From: CAYRIY01 sp964424335 | GTDB taxonomy: Bacteria > Bacillota > Limnochordia > DTU080 > RSA5 | DNA: 54,005 nucleotides | Assembly (NCBI GenBank): GCA_964424335.1 | Contig: CAYRIY010000011.1 | Location: 1-54,005, forward strand | Reading direction: 5' to 3' | Part shown: in pieces, positions 1-8,295 of the stretch | Position numbering within the stretch: the first letter of the stretch is position 1 | How the letters are laid out: each line of letters opens with the position of its first letter | Made by a program: the position numbers and the translations under genes | The notes under the pieces: generated by a model | The model's input: the letters and a program-made list of their open reading frames with translations, nothing else | Told to the model about the DNA's origin: nothing | Database searches by the model: none

Positions 1-1
1 C

Positions 2-795
2 TACACCGGCGACACGCTCGTTCACGACTTCCACCTCGGACTCGGACTCAATCCGGCTGACGGGCTGAGCGTCGAGGCCAACTATGCAACGGATGGTCTC
101 AACAAAGGTTATGTCTACGACGTGACCGGTATCCTCGACACGCTTCCTGGCGTGGACGTGGAGGTTGGTGTGCGCGGCATCGATCCCGACGCCAACTGGA
201 ACCCGCGTTTTGCTCGCCGGAACAAGGACAATGGCGCATGTAAGGACAACGACGGCGATCTCTGCGCCCATGACTCCAGGAACGGCTACCACGTCGACCT
301 TTCGACGACTCAAGCCGGCATCGACCTCGGTCTCAACTACAACGTTGGCAACCACCCGGTCGATGACAGCAAGAACAAGACCGTCACCAAGTTCACCGCT
401 GCTACCAACGTCAACGACTTCGCCCTTTCCGGTGGAGTTACGCTGACCGACAGGGTCAACGACGGTGACGACACGACCAAGTTCGAGGCGTCGGTTGGNN
501 NNNNNNNNCCGTGATCCACACGGTCACGGCTGACACGACGATCGACACTCCGTTTGCCGACGCTGTCAAGCTCTCCGGCCAAGTCAAGATCGACTCGAGC
601 AAGCTGAATGGCGATGCGCAGATCCACACGTCTGCTGAGTGGACGGCGCCGAACGGCCTCAAGCTCGGTCTGCACTATGCCAACTACAACCGCAAGGACC
701 ATGGTCCGATTCCGAACTCCGGCGAGCCCGATAGCAACAAGCCGCTCAAGGCTGAGGGCTTCTACATGACGGCGGAGTACGGCATCAAGTTCTAA
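2..795 (+). CDS. Beta-barrel outer-membrane-like protein, C-terminal part (5' truncated, gap inside)
   Basis: The reading frame is open from the first bases of the window, so the N-terminus lies outside it. The protein shows alternating hydrophobic/polar strands rich in Gly, Asn, Asp and Tyr (LGLGLNPADGLSVEANYATD, LKLGLHYANYNRK), the look of a transmembrane beta-barrel. It ends GFYMTAEYGIKF: a terminal Phe with Ile, Tyr, Ala and Met at positions 3, 5, 7 and 9 from the end, which resembles the C-terminal signature read by the BAM assembly machinery. Ten Ns at 499-508 interrupt it. The frame before the gap is frame 2 and after it frame 1, so the gap length is probably wrong rather than the gene broken. 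A porin or S-layer-linked (OmpM-like) barrel is likely, but the N-terminal domain that would decide this is missing. Confidence 0.7.
499..508. other. Assembly gap (10 N)
   Basis: Ten Ns inside the beta-barrel gene. The coding frame differs on the two sides, so the true gap length is not 10 modulo 3. Confidence 0.98.
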
Positions 796-874
796 TCCCA
801 CACGGGGTTAGGGAAGAATCAACTGCATAACAACCGAAGCGCCCGCGGTGAATCCGCCAGGGTGGATCGAAATG

Positions 875-909
875 GACGAAGCCTCCGGTGCATTGCCGGA
901 GGCTTCGTC
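875..909 (+). terminator. Terminator-like hairpin after the beta-barrel gene
   Basis: A perfect 14-bp stem (875-888 with 896-909, core GAAGCCTCCGG/CCGGAGGCTTC) with a 7-base loop lies 80 bases after the stop codon. It lacks a long T tract (GGTTAC follows), so termination is probable but not certain. Confidence 0.6.
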
Positions 910-1102
910 GGTTACAGCCTGAGTGTCGATAGGTCGGCGTTGATTGGCGTTGTAGCCAACTGACGGTAACCATCTCCTCGTCCTCCGCGCCCTGTCTCCA
1001 ACAGGCAAAAGTTGCATCCTCTCGCTGATTGCTTTCATTTCGGCACCTTTTCGCATACACTTGAAGCGACACACTTGGTCCCTACGGTCGCCGGCCCGTC
1101 TC

Positions 1103-1135
1103 TTGACACCTTCTGGCACGTGTAACATCTATATC
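1103..1135 (+). promoter_or_regulatory. Candidate promoter of the ABC ATPase gene
   Basis: A perfect -35 hexamer TTGACA (1103-1108) is followed by an AT-rich stretch with TAACAT (1123-1128) and TATATC (1130-1135). Neither gives the ideal 17-base spacing (14 and 21), so the -10 box is uncertain. Confidence 0.4.
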
Positions 1136-1269
1136 TTGCGGCCCTGGGAAGGATTCGAGAAAACAGGTGTGGAATTATCGAGAAAGCCCTAATGGGCCCT
1201 TGTGAATGCGACTTTTATCCAATCCGCATCTACGAATGATGAAAGGTTAAACGAAGGAGGAGATGGTTC

Positions 1270-2376
1270 GTGGCCGGGGTTTCCCTGCAGAACGTCACGA
1301 AGAGATATGGCAACGTCGTTGCTGTTAGTGAAGCCAATCTCGAGATTCGTGACAAAGAGTTCATGGTGTTGGTTGGGCCCTCCGGTTGTGGAAAATCGAC
1401 GACGTTGCGTATGGTTGCCGGTCTGGAGGAGATCTCCGACGGAAATATCTACATCGGTGAGACGCTCGTCAACGATATCCCGCCGAAGGATCGGGACATC
1501 GCCATGGTGTTCCAAAACTACGCACTCTATCCTCACATGGACGTGTACAACAATATGGCCTTCGGGCTCAAGCTTCGCAAGTTTCCACGCGCCGAGATCG
1601 ACCGTCGTGTGAAAGAGGCTGCGAGGATGTTGGGCATCGAAAACCTCCTCGACCGAAAGCCAAAGGCGCTCTCGGGCGGACAGAGGCAGCGCGTAGCGGT
1701 AGGCCGAGCGATTGTTCGCGAGCCCAAAGTGTTCTTGATGGATGAGCCCCTCTCCAACCTCGACGCGAAGCTGCGCGTTCAGATGCGCGCCGAGCTCTCA
1801 AAGCTTCACGCTCGCTTGCAGACCACAGCGATTTACGTCACGCACGACCAGACGGAAGCCATGACCATGGGCGACCGCATCGTCGTGATGAAGGACGGCT
1901 TCATTCAGCAGGTCGGTGCGCCGCTCGAGATTTACGACAATCCGGTCAACGTCTTTGTTGCCGGGTTTATCGGCAGCCCTCCGATGAACTTCATCAACGC
2001 CGTCCTGCGTAAAGAGGGCGATGATTTCTGGTTGCAGGCCGAGGCATTCAAGGTCAAGATCGATCCGGATCGCGCTCGCCAGATCAAAAACCTCGGTGCA
2101 TACATCGACAAGGAGGTCATCTTCGGCATTCGTCCAGAGGACATCAACGATGCCAAGATGACCCCGGGGACGCCGGATAACACGGTTGTTGCCAACGTCG
2201 ACGTCACCGAGCCGATGGGCGCGGAGGTCGTCGTCTACTTCTCGAAGGGCGATTCGCCGTTTATCGGCAGGTTGGATCCGCACACGGATGCGACGGACGG
2301 CGAGGAGCACCCGGTTACGTTCAACATGAAAAAGATCCACGTGTTCGATAAGGAGACCGAGCAGGTCATCTCGTAA
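1270..2376 (+). CDS. Sugar ABC transporter ATP-binding protein (MsmX/UgpC/MalK family)
   Basis: This 368-residue cytoplasmic ATPase powers import of sugars or glycerol phosphate. It has Walker A GPSGCGKST (residues 36-44), the Q-loop in VFQNYALYPHM, signature LSGGQRQR (134-141), Walker B VFLMDEP (154-160) and the H-loop in YVTHDQTEA. These are followed by the C-terminal regulatory OB/TOBE region found in MalK, UgpC and MsmX. The GTG start is set by GAAGGAGG at 1253-1260; an ATG at 1263 is out of frame. No permease or binding-protein gene adjoins it, and a terminator follows, so it is monocistronic. That fits an MsmX-like ATPase shared by several unlinked importers. The substrate cannot be read from this sequence. 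Confidence 0.95.
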   Translation: MAGVSLQNVTKRYGNVVAVSEANLEIRDKEFMVLVGPSGCGKSTTLRMVAGLEEISDGNIYIGETLVNDIPPKDRDIAMVFQNYALYPHMDVYNNMAFGLKLRKFPRAEIDRRVKEAARMLGIENLLDRKPKALSGGQRQRVAVGRAIVREPKVFLMDEPLSNLDAKLRVQMRAELSKLHARLQTTAIYVTHDQTEAMTMGDRIVVMKDGFIQQVGAPLEIYDNPVNVFVAGFIGSPPMNFINAVLRKEGDDFWLQAEAFKVKIDPDRARQIKNLGAYIDKEVIFGIRPEDINDAKMTPGTPDNTVVANVDVTEPMGAEVVVYFSKGDSPFIGRLDPHTDATDGEEHPVTFNMKKIHVFDKETEQVIS

Positions 2377-2418
2377 CGACCCGTGGCTTTAGCCAGCAGC
2401 AACACGATTCGAGCGTAC

Positions 2419-2457
2419 ATTGTGCGGCCTTGAGACCATTCGGGGCCGCACAATTTT
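2419..2457 (+). terminator. Rho-independent terminator after the ABC ATPase gene
   Basis: Perfect 11-bp stem ATTGTGCGGCC (2419-2429) / GGCCGCACAAT (2444-2454), 14-base loop, then a run of Ts. It lies 42 bases after the stop codon. Confidence 0.85.
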
Positions 2458-2554
2458 GTCTCGGGGTGAATACCTGTATCCGGCGCGCGAAGCGGGCGGC
2501 GTCGCACCGGAGATTCGGGCGCCACCCGACCCGGTACTTAGGAGGCTCCGTTTT

Positions 2555-3637
2555 ATGGCGAATGAAAGTAAAGATCGATTGCTCGACGACAAGGAAGCGA
2601 TTGCTCGCATCGATCCCGGTGGGATGGGGAACCTGGTGATGTCCCTACCCGATCAGTGGCGTGAGGCAACCGAGATTGCTCGCAATGCGAGCCTATCCGG
2701 GCTCGAGGGAGCTGAGCGCGTCGTCGTGCTTGGGCTTGGGGGTTCCGCGATCGGCGGAGACTTGGTGCGATCGCTGCTCGAGTCCGTTTCGCCCGTGCCG
2801 ATTGCAGTGAATCGCGACTACGGCGTGCCTGCCTACGTGGACAACCGCACGCTGGTGATCGCGTCGAGTTATTCAGGGGGCACGGAGGAGACGCTATCCG
2901 CGGTCCGGGAAGCGGAGGCCAGGGGCGCTCGCATCGTAGCGATTTCAACAGGCGGCGAACTCGGCGCCATGGCCAAGGAAAAGGGGTGGCCCATCGTCAC
3001 GGTTCCGGGAGGGCTTTCGCCGCGAGCCGCGATCGGTTACTCATTCGTGCCGCTGCTCGTGGCCATGGAACGAGCGGGCCTCTGCCCGGCAGTAGATGAA
3101 GCGCTCGCGGAGACGGCCGCACTTCTCGAGCGCCAAAGAGCGCGCTACGGCCTTGATGCGCCGTTGGACGAAAATCCGGCTAAGCAACTGGCCGTGGAAC
3201 TAAAAGGGAAGTTACCGCTCATCTATGGCTCACACGGATGGAAAGGCACCGCCGCATATCGTTGGAAGACCCAAATCAACGAAAACGCGAAGGCCCCGGC
3301 CTACTGGAATGTCTTTCCGGAGCTAAATCATAACGAGACCGTGGGCTGGGAGTCTCCCGATTCGGTGATGAAGTCCGTGCACCTCGTCATTTTGCGGGAC
3401 GAGATGGATCCCAAGCGAGTGCAGGCCCGGATCGACATCACGCGCGAGATCATGGAAGAGGCCGTCGGGGACGTGACCGAGCTTTGGGCCGAGGGAACAT
3501 CCGATGTGGCGAGGCTCTTCTCATTGATCTACCCCGGCGACTTTGTCAGCTATTACTTGGCGCTCGCCTATCGCAACGACCCGACGCCGATCCGGATGAT
3601 CGACTTACTTAAGAGCAGGTTGGCGTCACTGGGGTGA
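2555..3637 (+). CDS. Bifunctional phosphoglucose/phosphomannose isomerase
   Basis: A 360-residue SIS-fold enzyme expected to interconvert glucose-6-P or mannose-6-P with fructose-6-P. Features include VVVLGLGGSAIGGDL (first SIS domain), ASSYSGGTEETL (sugar-phosphate binding), VPGGLSPRAAIGYS (typical of the PGI/PMI family) and a second SIS domain with LPLIYGSHGW and FPELNHNETVGWE. The frame is open upstream to 2420, but the ATG at 2555 is chosen because AGGAGG (2540-2545) sits 9 bases before it and the upstream part overlaps the preceding terminator. It appears to be a single-gene unit. The family assignment is confident; the relative PGI and PMI activity is not visible. Confidence 0.92.
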   Translation: MANESKDRLLDDKEAIARIDPGGMGNLVMSLPDQWREATEIARNASLSGLEGAERVVVLGLGGSAIGGDLVRSLLESVSPVPIAVNRDYGVPAYVDNRTLVIASSYSGGTEETLSAVREAEARGARIVAISTGGELGAMAKEKGWPIVTVPGGLSPRAAIGYSFVPLLVAMERAGLCPAVDEALAETAALLERQRARYGLDAPLDENPAKQLAVELKGKLPLIYGSHGWKGTAAYRWKTQINENAKAPAYWNVFPELNHNETVGWESPDSVMKSVHLVILRDEMDPKRVQARIDITREIMEEAVGDVTELWAEGTSDVARLFSLIYPGDFVSYYLALAYRNDPTPIRMIDLLKSRLASLG

Positions 3638-3710
3638 CGTCGACCCACGAGATTTGAATTGGCGCGCAAAAGAGCGAATCCGTAGCCTTTAGGCAAACTC
3701 CTTGCGCTCG

Positions 3711-3740
3711 TTGACACCCCATTTGAGACCTCGTTATAAT
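3711..3740 (+). promoter_or_regulatory. Consensus sigma-A promoter of the mazEF pair
   Basis: Perfect TTGACA (3711-3716), 18-base spacer, perfect TATAAT (3735-3740). The predicted start near 3747 is about 30 bases before the antitoxin gene. Confidence 0.9.
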
Positions 3741-3775
3741 CAAAGCCGGGGATTGTCCACGTAGGGAAGGGTTGA

Positions 3776-4069
3776 TTGCCCGTGTCGCACGGCACGAGGA
3801 TTTGGATTTCGCTCCCGGACGAGTTGCTTGCTCAGTTGGACCATCTGGCGCACGGCGCAGGCATGAGCAGGTCGGACGCAGTCTTGAAAGCAGTGGAGGC
3901 GTACGTCGTGCGCACGCCGAACGAGGCGCTCAAAACGGCGCTCGCCCGAGGTTACAAGGACATGGCGGCGCTCAACCTCGCGATCGCGCTCGACGACGAG
4001 GACACGTTGACCGATGCGGGAGAGTACGAAAGAAGGCTGTCGGAGGCAGACCCGAGTGGAGGTATATAG
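3776..4069 (+). CDS. MazE/EndoAI-type ribbon-helix-helix antitoxin
   Basis: A 97-residue protein whose N-terminal half is a ribbon-helix-helix DNA-binding domain: RIWISLPDELLAQLDHLA followed by a MSRSDAVLKAVEAYV helix. The acidic C-terminus (DDEDTLTDAGEYERRLSEAD) would wrap and neutralise the toxin, as in the Bacillus EndoAI/EndoA pair. The TTG at 3776 follows GGGAAGGG closely; a GTG at 3782 is an alternative start. The 3' end overlaps the toxin gene by 14 bases. It is probably autoregulated together with the toxin through the consensus promoter just upstream. The alanine racemase gene often found beside this pair in Bacilli is absent here. Confidence 0.85.
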   Translation: MPVSHGTRIWISLPDELLAQLDHLAHGAGMSRSDAVLKAVEAYVVRTPNEALKTALARGYKDMAALNLAIALDDEDTLTDAGEYERRLSEADPSGGI

Positions 4070-4418
4070 AGGCGACATCTTCTTTGCAAACCTCAACCCT
4101 GTCGTAGGCTCCGAGCAAGGCGGCACGCGGCCGGTCTTGATCCTGCAAAACGATATCGGCAATCGCTATAGCCCGACGACGATCGTCGCGGCCGTGACGT
4201 CCCGGATCAAAAAAGCGAAACTGCCCACCCATGTCGAGCTTCCAAAGTCAAAGTCAAACTTGGACCGCGACTCGGTCATCCTTCTCGAACAGTTGCGAAC
4301 CATCGACCGGCGCCGTTTGAAAGAGCGTGTGACACACCTCGACGAAGCGGCGATGCGTCAGGTTGACGCGGCCTTGGAAATTAGCCTCGGCCTCGTCGAG
4401 TTGCACCCGCCCTCTTAA
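4056..4418 (+). CDS. MazF/EndoA-type mRNA interferase toxin (PemK family)
   Basis: A 120-residue endoribonuclease toxin that cleaves single-stranded mRNA at short specific sequences. Diagnostic segments are VYRGDIFFANL, NPVVGSEQGGTRPVLILQND, SPTTIVAAVTSR and KLPTHVELP, plus DSVILLEQLRTID, all typical of EndoA; the length matches the usual 116 residues. The GTG at 4056 is chosen because CGGAGG (4041-4046) lies 9 bases upstream, although the frame is open further upstream. Its overlap with the antitoxin gene implies translational coupling. Confidence 0.93.
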   Translation: MEVYRGDIFFANLNPVVGSEQGGTRPVLILQNDIGNRYSPTTIVAAVTSRIKKAKLPTHVELPKSKSNLDRDSVILLEQLRTIDRRRLKERVTHLDEAAMRQVDAALEISLGLVELHPPS

Positions 4419-4473
4419 GACGCAGGCGACGAAAGATCGGGTCGCTAAAATCACGAACGCGTATGATAGTTAG

Positions 4474-4501
4474 TGTCGGATTAATCGACTTATGTCCGAC
4501 A
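4474..4501. promoter_or_regulatory. Inverted repeat downstream of a possible -10 box
   Basis: TGTCGGA (4474-4480) and TCCGACA (4495-4501) form a perfect 7-bp inverted repeat with a 14-base spacer. A TATGAT hexamer (4462-4467) lies just before it, so the repeat would sit at or after the transcription start of the next gene, as an operator would. No regulator is adjacent and the -35 box is unclear. Confidence 0.35.
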
Positions 4502-4530
4502 ATGATCATTCGTGAGGCGGGAGCGCGATC

Positions 4531-5244
4531 ATGCCACCGAGAATCGGGATTACTTGCGCGTTGGGCGGTTCGGAACAGAGGGAACGCTTTTCATTGCCCG
4601 AACAATATGTGAGGACGGTCGTCTCAGTCGGTGGATTTCCCGTCCTACTCCCGTGCCACGAGGCAGTCGATGTCCGCAGTGCGCTGGACTTTCTTGACGG
4701 TCTACTCTTGCCGGGAGGCGGCGACGTCGATCCGATTTGGTTTGGTGAAGAGCCCATAGTTGGAATCGGATCGATCGATCCGATCGCCGATGCGGCGGAG
4801 ATTGCATTGTGTGACGCGTTCATCAAGGCGGGAAAGCCGGTCCTTGGCATATGCAAAGGTTGCCAGGTGATGAACATTGCCGCCGGCGGCGACATCTATC
4901 AAGATCTTTATCGGCAGACCCAGACACGCCTGCAGCACCGCCAGACGGCGCCCGACTGGCATCCGACGCACAAAGTGCAGGTGGCGCCTGGGAGCATGCT
5001 CGAGCGCATCGTAGGTCGAAGCGATCTACGGGTGAACAGCTTTCACCACCAGGGCGTGCGGCGAGTTGCCGATTCGCTCGCGGCCTGCGCCACCGCCGCG
5101 GACGGCCTTGTCGAAGCCGTAGAAGGCAGGTCGGCCGCGTTCGCCCTTGGCGTGCAGTGGCATCCGGAGCGAACGTTTTACCGCCAAAGTTGGGACAGGG
5201 CGATTTTTGAGGCGTTCATCGCCGCGTGTTCGGCGAATGCGTAA
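4531..5244 (+). CDS. Gamma-glutamyl-gamma-aminobutyrate hydrolase-like protein (peptidase C26)
   Basis: A 237-residue class I glutamine-amidotransferase-like hydrolase that should cleave gamma-glutamyl amides. The nucleophile is Cys108 in PVLGICKGCQVMNIAAGG, and the catalytic His211 and Glu213 lie in GVQWHPER. LLLPGGGDVDP supplies the oxyanion-side loop. PuuD-type enzymes act in putrescine breakdown, but no other puu gene is nearby, so the physiological substrate is open. The ATG at 4531 has only a modest GAGGCGGGAG site upstream. A type II asparaginase follows after 64 bases, so both may serve nitrogen recovery from amides. Confidence 0.85.
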   Translation: MPPRIGITCALGGSEQRERFSLPEQYVRTVVSVGGFPVLLPCHEAVDVRSALDFLDGLLLPGGGDVDPIWFGEEPIVGIGSIDPIADAAEIALCDAFIKAGKPVLGICKGCQVMNIAAGGDIYQDLYRQTQTRLQHRQTAPDWHPTHKVQVAPGSMLERIVGRSDLRVNSFHHQGVRRVADSLAACATAADGLVEAVEGRSAAFALGVQWHPERTFYRQSWDRAIFEAFIAACSANA

Positions 5245-5308
5245 TCCGTGGCGAACTCTAGAGCGCGACGGAGTGCAACAAATTACAAGACACGAGGTCT
5301 AATCTCCT

Positions 5309-6358
5309 ATGATCGATCCGATCGAGGTACTTGTATACCGCGGCGACTTGGTCGAAAGTCGCCATGTGGTGCATGCAGCGATTAGCGACGCTCGCGGAAA
5401 CGTTATTGCTCAAGCGGGACAACCCGGGCTTGTCACCTTTTGGCGCTCGTCTGCGAAACCCATTCAAGCGCTCCCGTTCGTTGCGGGCGGGGGGATGGAT
5501 GCCTTCGATCTTTCCGACGCGGACATCGCTATCATGTGCGCCTCGCATCACGGCGAACCCTTTCACGTAAAGCAAGTGGAACACATTCTTCAAAATATCG
5601 GCTACGACGAATCGTACCTGAGGTGCGGCGCCCATCCTCCGTTGCATGGGCCGTCGGCGAAGGCGCTTGCCGAGAGGGGCGAAGAGCCCAGGGCCGTGCA
5701 TTGCAACTGTTCCGGCAAGCACGCAGGCATGCTGGCTCTCACTAAGCTGATCGGCGCCGATCCTCAACGCTATCTCGAGCCGTCCCACCCGGCTCAGCAA
5801 CGGATCTTGGAGACGGTCGCCGCGTTTTCCGGTGTGGAGCGCGCCGACGTGCACATCGGTGTGGACGGTTGTGGAGTGCCCGTCTTTGGCCTGCCGCTCG
5901 GCGCGATGGCGACAGCGTACGCACGGCTTGCCTCAGGCGAGGGAATCGACGATGCATGGGTCTCATCCACAGGCATCGTGGTCAAAGCGATGCAAGCGCA
6001 CCCGGCACTCGTCTCGGGGACTGATTCTTTTTGCGTTCACCTGATGTCCAGGCTTTCCCCGGCAATCGTGGCCAAGAGCGGGGCTGAGGGCGTCTATTGT
6101 CTTGGACACACGAGCGGGAAATGGGGACTTGCGGTCAAAGTCGAGGATGGGGCGGGCAGGGCGAGGACTCCGGTCGTGGTCGAAGTCCTGAGAGCCTTGA
6201 TGGACATTCCGCCAGAGGACGAGCAGGCGCTCGAGCGTTTCCGTCGCCCAACCTTGCGAAACCACGCGGGAACGGTCGTCGGGCGACTCGACGTTACGCT
6301 TCCGGATGCATTCCGAGATGCGCTCGAGCGGCTTCGAGGAGCCTTTAACGTTGGCTGA
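5309..6358 (+). CDS. Type II L-asparaginase (PF06089 family)
   Basis: A 349-residue protein of the asparaginase II family, the Rhizobium-type enzyme unrelated to E. coli AnsA/AnsB. Family segments include EVLVYRGDLVESRH, WRSSAKPIQALP, CASHHGEPFHV, HCNCSGKHAGML, GVDGCGVPVFGLPL and CLGHTSGKWGLAVKVEDG; the conserved Ser-Lys and Cys residues of these motifs are present. It should release ammonia and aspartate from asparagine in the cytoplasm, as there is no signal peptide. The start is ATG with GAGG 11 bases upstream. Its stop overlaps the start of the DedA gene by 8 bases, so the two are cotranscribed. Confidence 0.9.
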   Translation: MIDPIEVLVYRGDLVESRHVVHAAISDARGNVIAQAGQPGLVTFWRSSAKPIQALPFVAGGGMDAFDLSDADIAIMCASHHGEPFHVKQVEHILQNIGYDESYLRCGAHPPLHGPSAKALAERGEEPRAVHCNCSGKHAGMLALTKLIGADPQRYLEPSHPAQQRILETVAAFSGVERADVHIGVDGCGVPVFGLPLGAMATAYARLASGEGIDDAWVSSTGIVVKAMQAHPALVSGTDSFCVHLMSRLSPAIVAKSGAEGVYCLGHTSGKWGLAVKVEDGAGRARTPVVVEVLRALMDIPPEDEQALERFRRPTLRNHAGTVVGRLDVTLPDAFRDALERLRGAFNVG

Positions 6359-6974
6359 GATCGTTGGCCTGATCGCCGATTGGATCATGCAGTTCCTCAT
6401 GAGCGTGGGACTTTGGGGCGTCTTTTTGGCCCTCGCGATCGAGGCGGCGTGCATCCCGATCACGAGCGAAGTTTTTCTCTTGTTTGCAGGGTTTCTTGTG
6501 GCCAAAGGGCAGTTTGGCCTCGTGGAGACCGCCCTCGTCGGCACCGCCGGGTTTGTAACGGGCTCGCTCATTCCTTACTATTTGGGTCGCAAGCACGGAA
6601 GGGCGATCCTTGGAAACGGCGGCCGGTTTCTCTTTGCTTCGGAGCGCGATCTCGACCGTGTGGAGGAGTGGTTTTCCCGCCACGGAGGCAGGGCCGTGCT
6701 CATCGGACGATTGATCCCCGTGGTCCGGGACTTCATTTCGCTTCCGGCAGGCCACACCGGGGTGAAGATCGGCAAGTTTATTCCCTACACCGCCCTTGGC
6801 GCTTTTCCCTGGATTTTCGGCGTGGCCTTGGTTGGGTTCATGTTGGAGTCGCAGTGGCATACGCTTCTCGATGTGATTGAGGACGGAAGCATGTACGCAT
6901 GGATTTTCATCGGCCTCCTCGTGCTTGCGCTCGTTGCTCGGAAGATGTGGCACCGAGCTCGAGGGGCGGTGTAA
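6351..6974 (+). CDS. DedA family membrane protein (SNARE-associated/VTT domain)
   Basis: A 207-residue integral membrane protein of the DedA family, linked to undecaprenyl-phosphate or phospholipid flipping and membrane homeostasis. Family motifs are seen: the N-terminal re-entrant stretch with acidic IEAACIPITSE, GSLIPYYLGRKHGR, FSRHGGRAVLIGRLIPVVRDFISLPAG (conserved Arg and Pro), then two C-terminal hydrophobic helices. The TTG at 6351 is preferred: GAGGA at 6336-6340 precedes it and it overlaps the asparaginase stop. An in-frame ATG at 6306 would give a longer, hydrophilic N-terminus that fits the family less well. Confidence 0.9.
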   Translation: MAEIVGLIADWIMQFLMSVGLWGVFLALAIEAACIPITSEVFLLFAGFLVAKGQFGLVETALVGTAGFVTGSLIPYYLGRKHGRAILGNGGRFLFASERDLDRVEEWFSRHGGRAVLIGRLIPVVRDFISLPAGHTGVKIGKFIPYTALGAFPWIFGVALVGFMLESQWHTLLDVIEDGSMYAWIFIGLLVLALVARKMWHRARGAV

Positions 6975-7004
6975 CGAGCATTCGACCGGGACAAGGATAT
7001 AAGA

Positions 7005-7025
7005 GGTGCATGCGAAGCATGCGCC
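7005..7025 (+). other. Short GC-rich hairpin between dedA-like and tsaE
   Basis: GGTGCATGC (7005-7013), loop GAA, GCATGCGCC (7017-7025): a 9-bp stem with one G-T wobble. No T run follows, so it is not a standard terminator. It sits 26 bases before tsaE. Confidence 0.45.
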
Positions 7026-7051
7026 GCCGATAGGAAAGGATTGCGATCTGT

Positions 7052-7570
7052 TTGCTCGTCACTCAAACCGAAACCAGCTCGGAGGTCCAAACGCTCGCGC
7101 TTGGCAGCGCGTTCGGGCGCCTGCTCGAGCCCGGAGACGTAGTCGTGCTCCAAGGCGACCTGGGAGCGGGCAAGACGGTGTTCGCACGCGGCGTCGCCGT
7201 TGGACTCGGCTGCGACCCTGCCGAGGTGCAGAGCCCGACGTTCACCATTGTGCGGGAGTACGCGGGCCTGCGATTTCCCATGTATCATCTAGACATTTAC
7301 CGACTCGAGGACCCGATCGCCCAGCTCGAGGAGATCGGATTTGAGGCATATTTCGATCCTCACGATGCCGTTTCGCTGATCGAGTGGGGGGACAAGGCAG
7401 GCGGCCTGATTCCCGCGTCGCGCTTTGACGTGTCCATTGAGGCGTCTCCAAAAGGAAGGACGATTACTATTTTCGCTCGTGGGACCTTAAAGGAGCGTGC
7501 CGCGGCGATGGGGGCGAGACTTGCGTCTCTTTTCCAAGAGAATTTAGCTGAGCGAGCGGACGGGCCATGA
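7052..7570 (+). CDS. tsaE: tRNA t6A biosynthesis ATPase TsaE
   Basis: A 172-residue P-loop ATPase needed for N6-threonylcarbamoyladenosine (t6A37) formation with TsaB and TsaD. It contains Walker A LQGDLGAGKTVFARG, the family motif VQSPTFTIVREY, YHLDIYRLED and LIEWGDKAG. The TTG start follows GAAAGGA at 7034-7040. The stop overlaps the tsaB start (ATGA), so the two are translationally coupled. It heads the cluster tsaE-tsaB-rimI. Confidence 0.95.
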   Translation: MLVTQTETSSEVQTLALGSAFGRLLEPGDVVVLQGDLGAGKTVFARGVAVGLGCDPAEVQSPTFTIVREYAGLRFPMYHLDIYRLEDPIAQLEEIGFEAYFDPHDAVSLIEWGDKAGGLIPASRFDVSIEASPKGRTITIFARGTLKERAAAMGARLASLFQENLAERADGP

Positions 7571-8295
7571 TCACGATCGGCATTGACACCGCGGCTCGCG
7601 TCGGCGGCGTAGCGGTCGTCAAGGACGGAGCGCTGCTAGGGCAGACGGTGCTTGGCAAGGAAGAGAGCCACTCGGAGCACCTCTTGCCGTCACTCGAGAC
7701 GCTGCTCGAGCGTCTGTCAATCGAGGTGAAAGACGTGGACGCGATCAGTGTGAGCATCGGTCCGGGTTCGTTCACGGGCCTGAGGATCGGGCTTGCGGCC
7801 GTGAAGGGCATCGCGTACGCCCACGCGATCCCCGTCGTCGCCGTCAGCACGCTCCTTGCTACGGCCTGGACGTTTGCCGGGGCAGGGGCGCTGATTTGCT
7901 CGTCCCTGGACGCTCGCCGTGAGAGCGTATTCGCGGGCGTTTTCCAAGGGGAGACGTTACATAGCAAGCATCAGCCTATCGAGCCTGAGGCGAGAGTTGG
8001 CGTGGAGGAAATTGCACACCGGCTCGTCGATCCCTTGCGCGCTGGGAAGGATGTTTTGCTCGTCGGCGACGGATCGCCTGCCGTCGCCGGAGCAGTCCAA
8101 GCGGTATTGGAGCCCGACGCACGAGGGCGTCTGATTCGGGTTGCAATGGATGGCGAGGCACAGCGCCCTGCCAATGTTGCCCATGTCGGTGAGATGAAAT
8201 TCCGAGAGGGAGCCCGGGAGGATCTCGTCGAACTTGTTCCCAATTACCTGCGCCTATCGGAGGCGGAACGCCGATGGAAACAGATGCGGTCGTAA
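7567..8295 (+). CDS. tsaB: tRNA t6A biosynthesis protein TsaB
   Basis: A 242-residue member of the ASKHA fold that acts as non-catalytic partner of TsaD in the t6A complex. Diagnostic sequence: ITIGIDTAARVGGVAVV at the N-terminus, a SHSEHLLPSLETLL segment, and SIGPGSFTGLRIGLAAVKGIAYA. The ATG overlaps the tsaE stop by 4 bases, and its 3' end overlaps rimI by 22 bases. Confidence 0.95.
   Translation: MITIGIDTAARVGGVAVVKDGALLGQTVLGKEESHSEHLLPSLETLLERLSIEVKDVDAISVSIGPGSFTGLRIGLAAVKGIAYAHAIPVVAVSTLLATAWTFAGAGALICSSLDARRESVFAGVFQGETLHSKHQPIEPEARVGVEEIAHRLVDPLRAGKDVLLVGDGSPAVAGAVQAVLEPDARGRLIRVAMDGEAQRPANVAHVGEMKFREGAREDLVELVPNYLRLSEAERRWKQMRS

Larger units (their letters stand above)
796..1269. 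other. Intergenic region, beta-barrel gene to ABC ATPase gene
   Basis: About 470 bases without a convincing gene; open frames here lack a ribosome binding site and recognisable protein features. It holds a GC-rich hairpin (875-909), a TTGACA hexamer at 1103-1108 and a strong GAAGGAGG ribosome binding site at 1253-1260. Confidence 0.7.

Noticed and set aside
122..795. Programmed frameshift in the beta-barrel gene
   Set aside because: The frame change falls exactly at a 10-N gap, so an assembly artefact explains it.
886..909. Relation of the hairpin after the beta-barrel gene to the his-operon element (shared GGAGGCTTCGT)
   Set aside because: Only 11 bases match and the surrounding structures differ; no evidence of a common element.
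4766..4783. 17-base sequence shared with 31795-31811 (GATCGATC-rich)
   Set aside because: Built from short CGAT repeats, one copy coding within the hydrolase gene; likely chance rather than a dispersed element.
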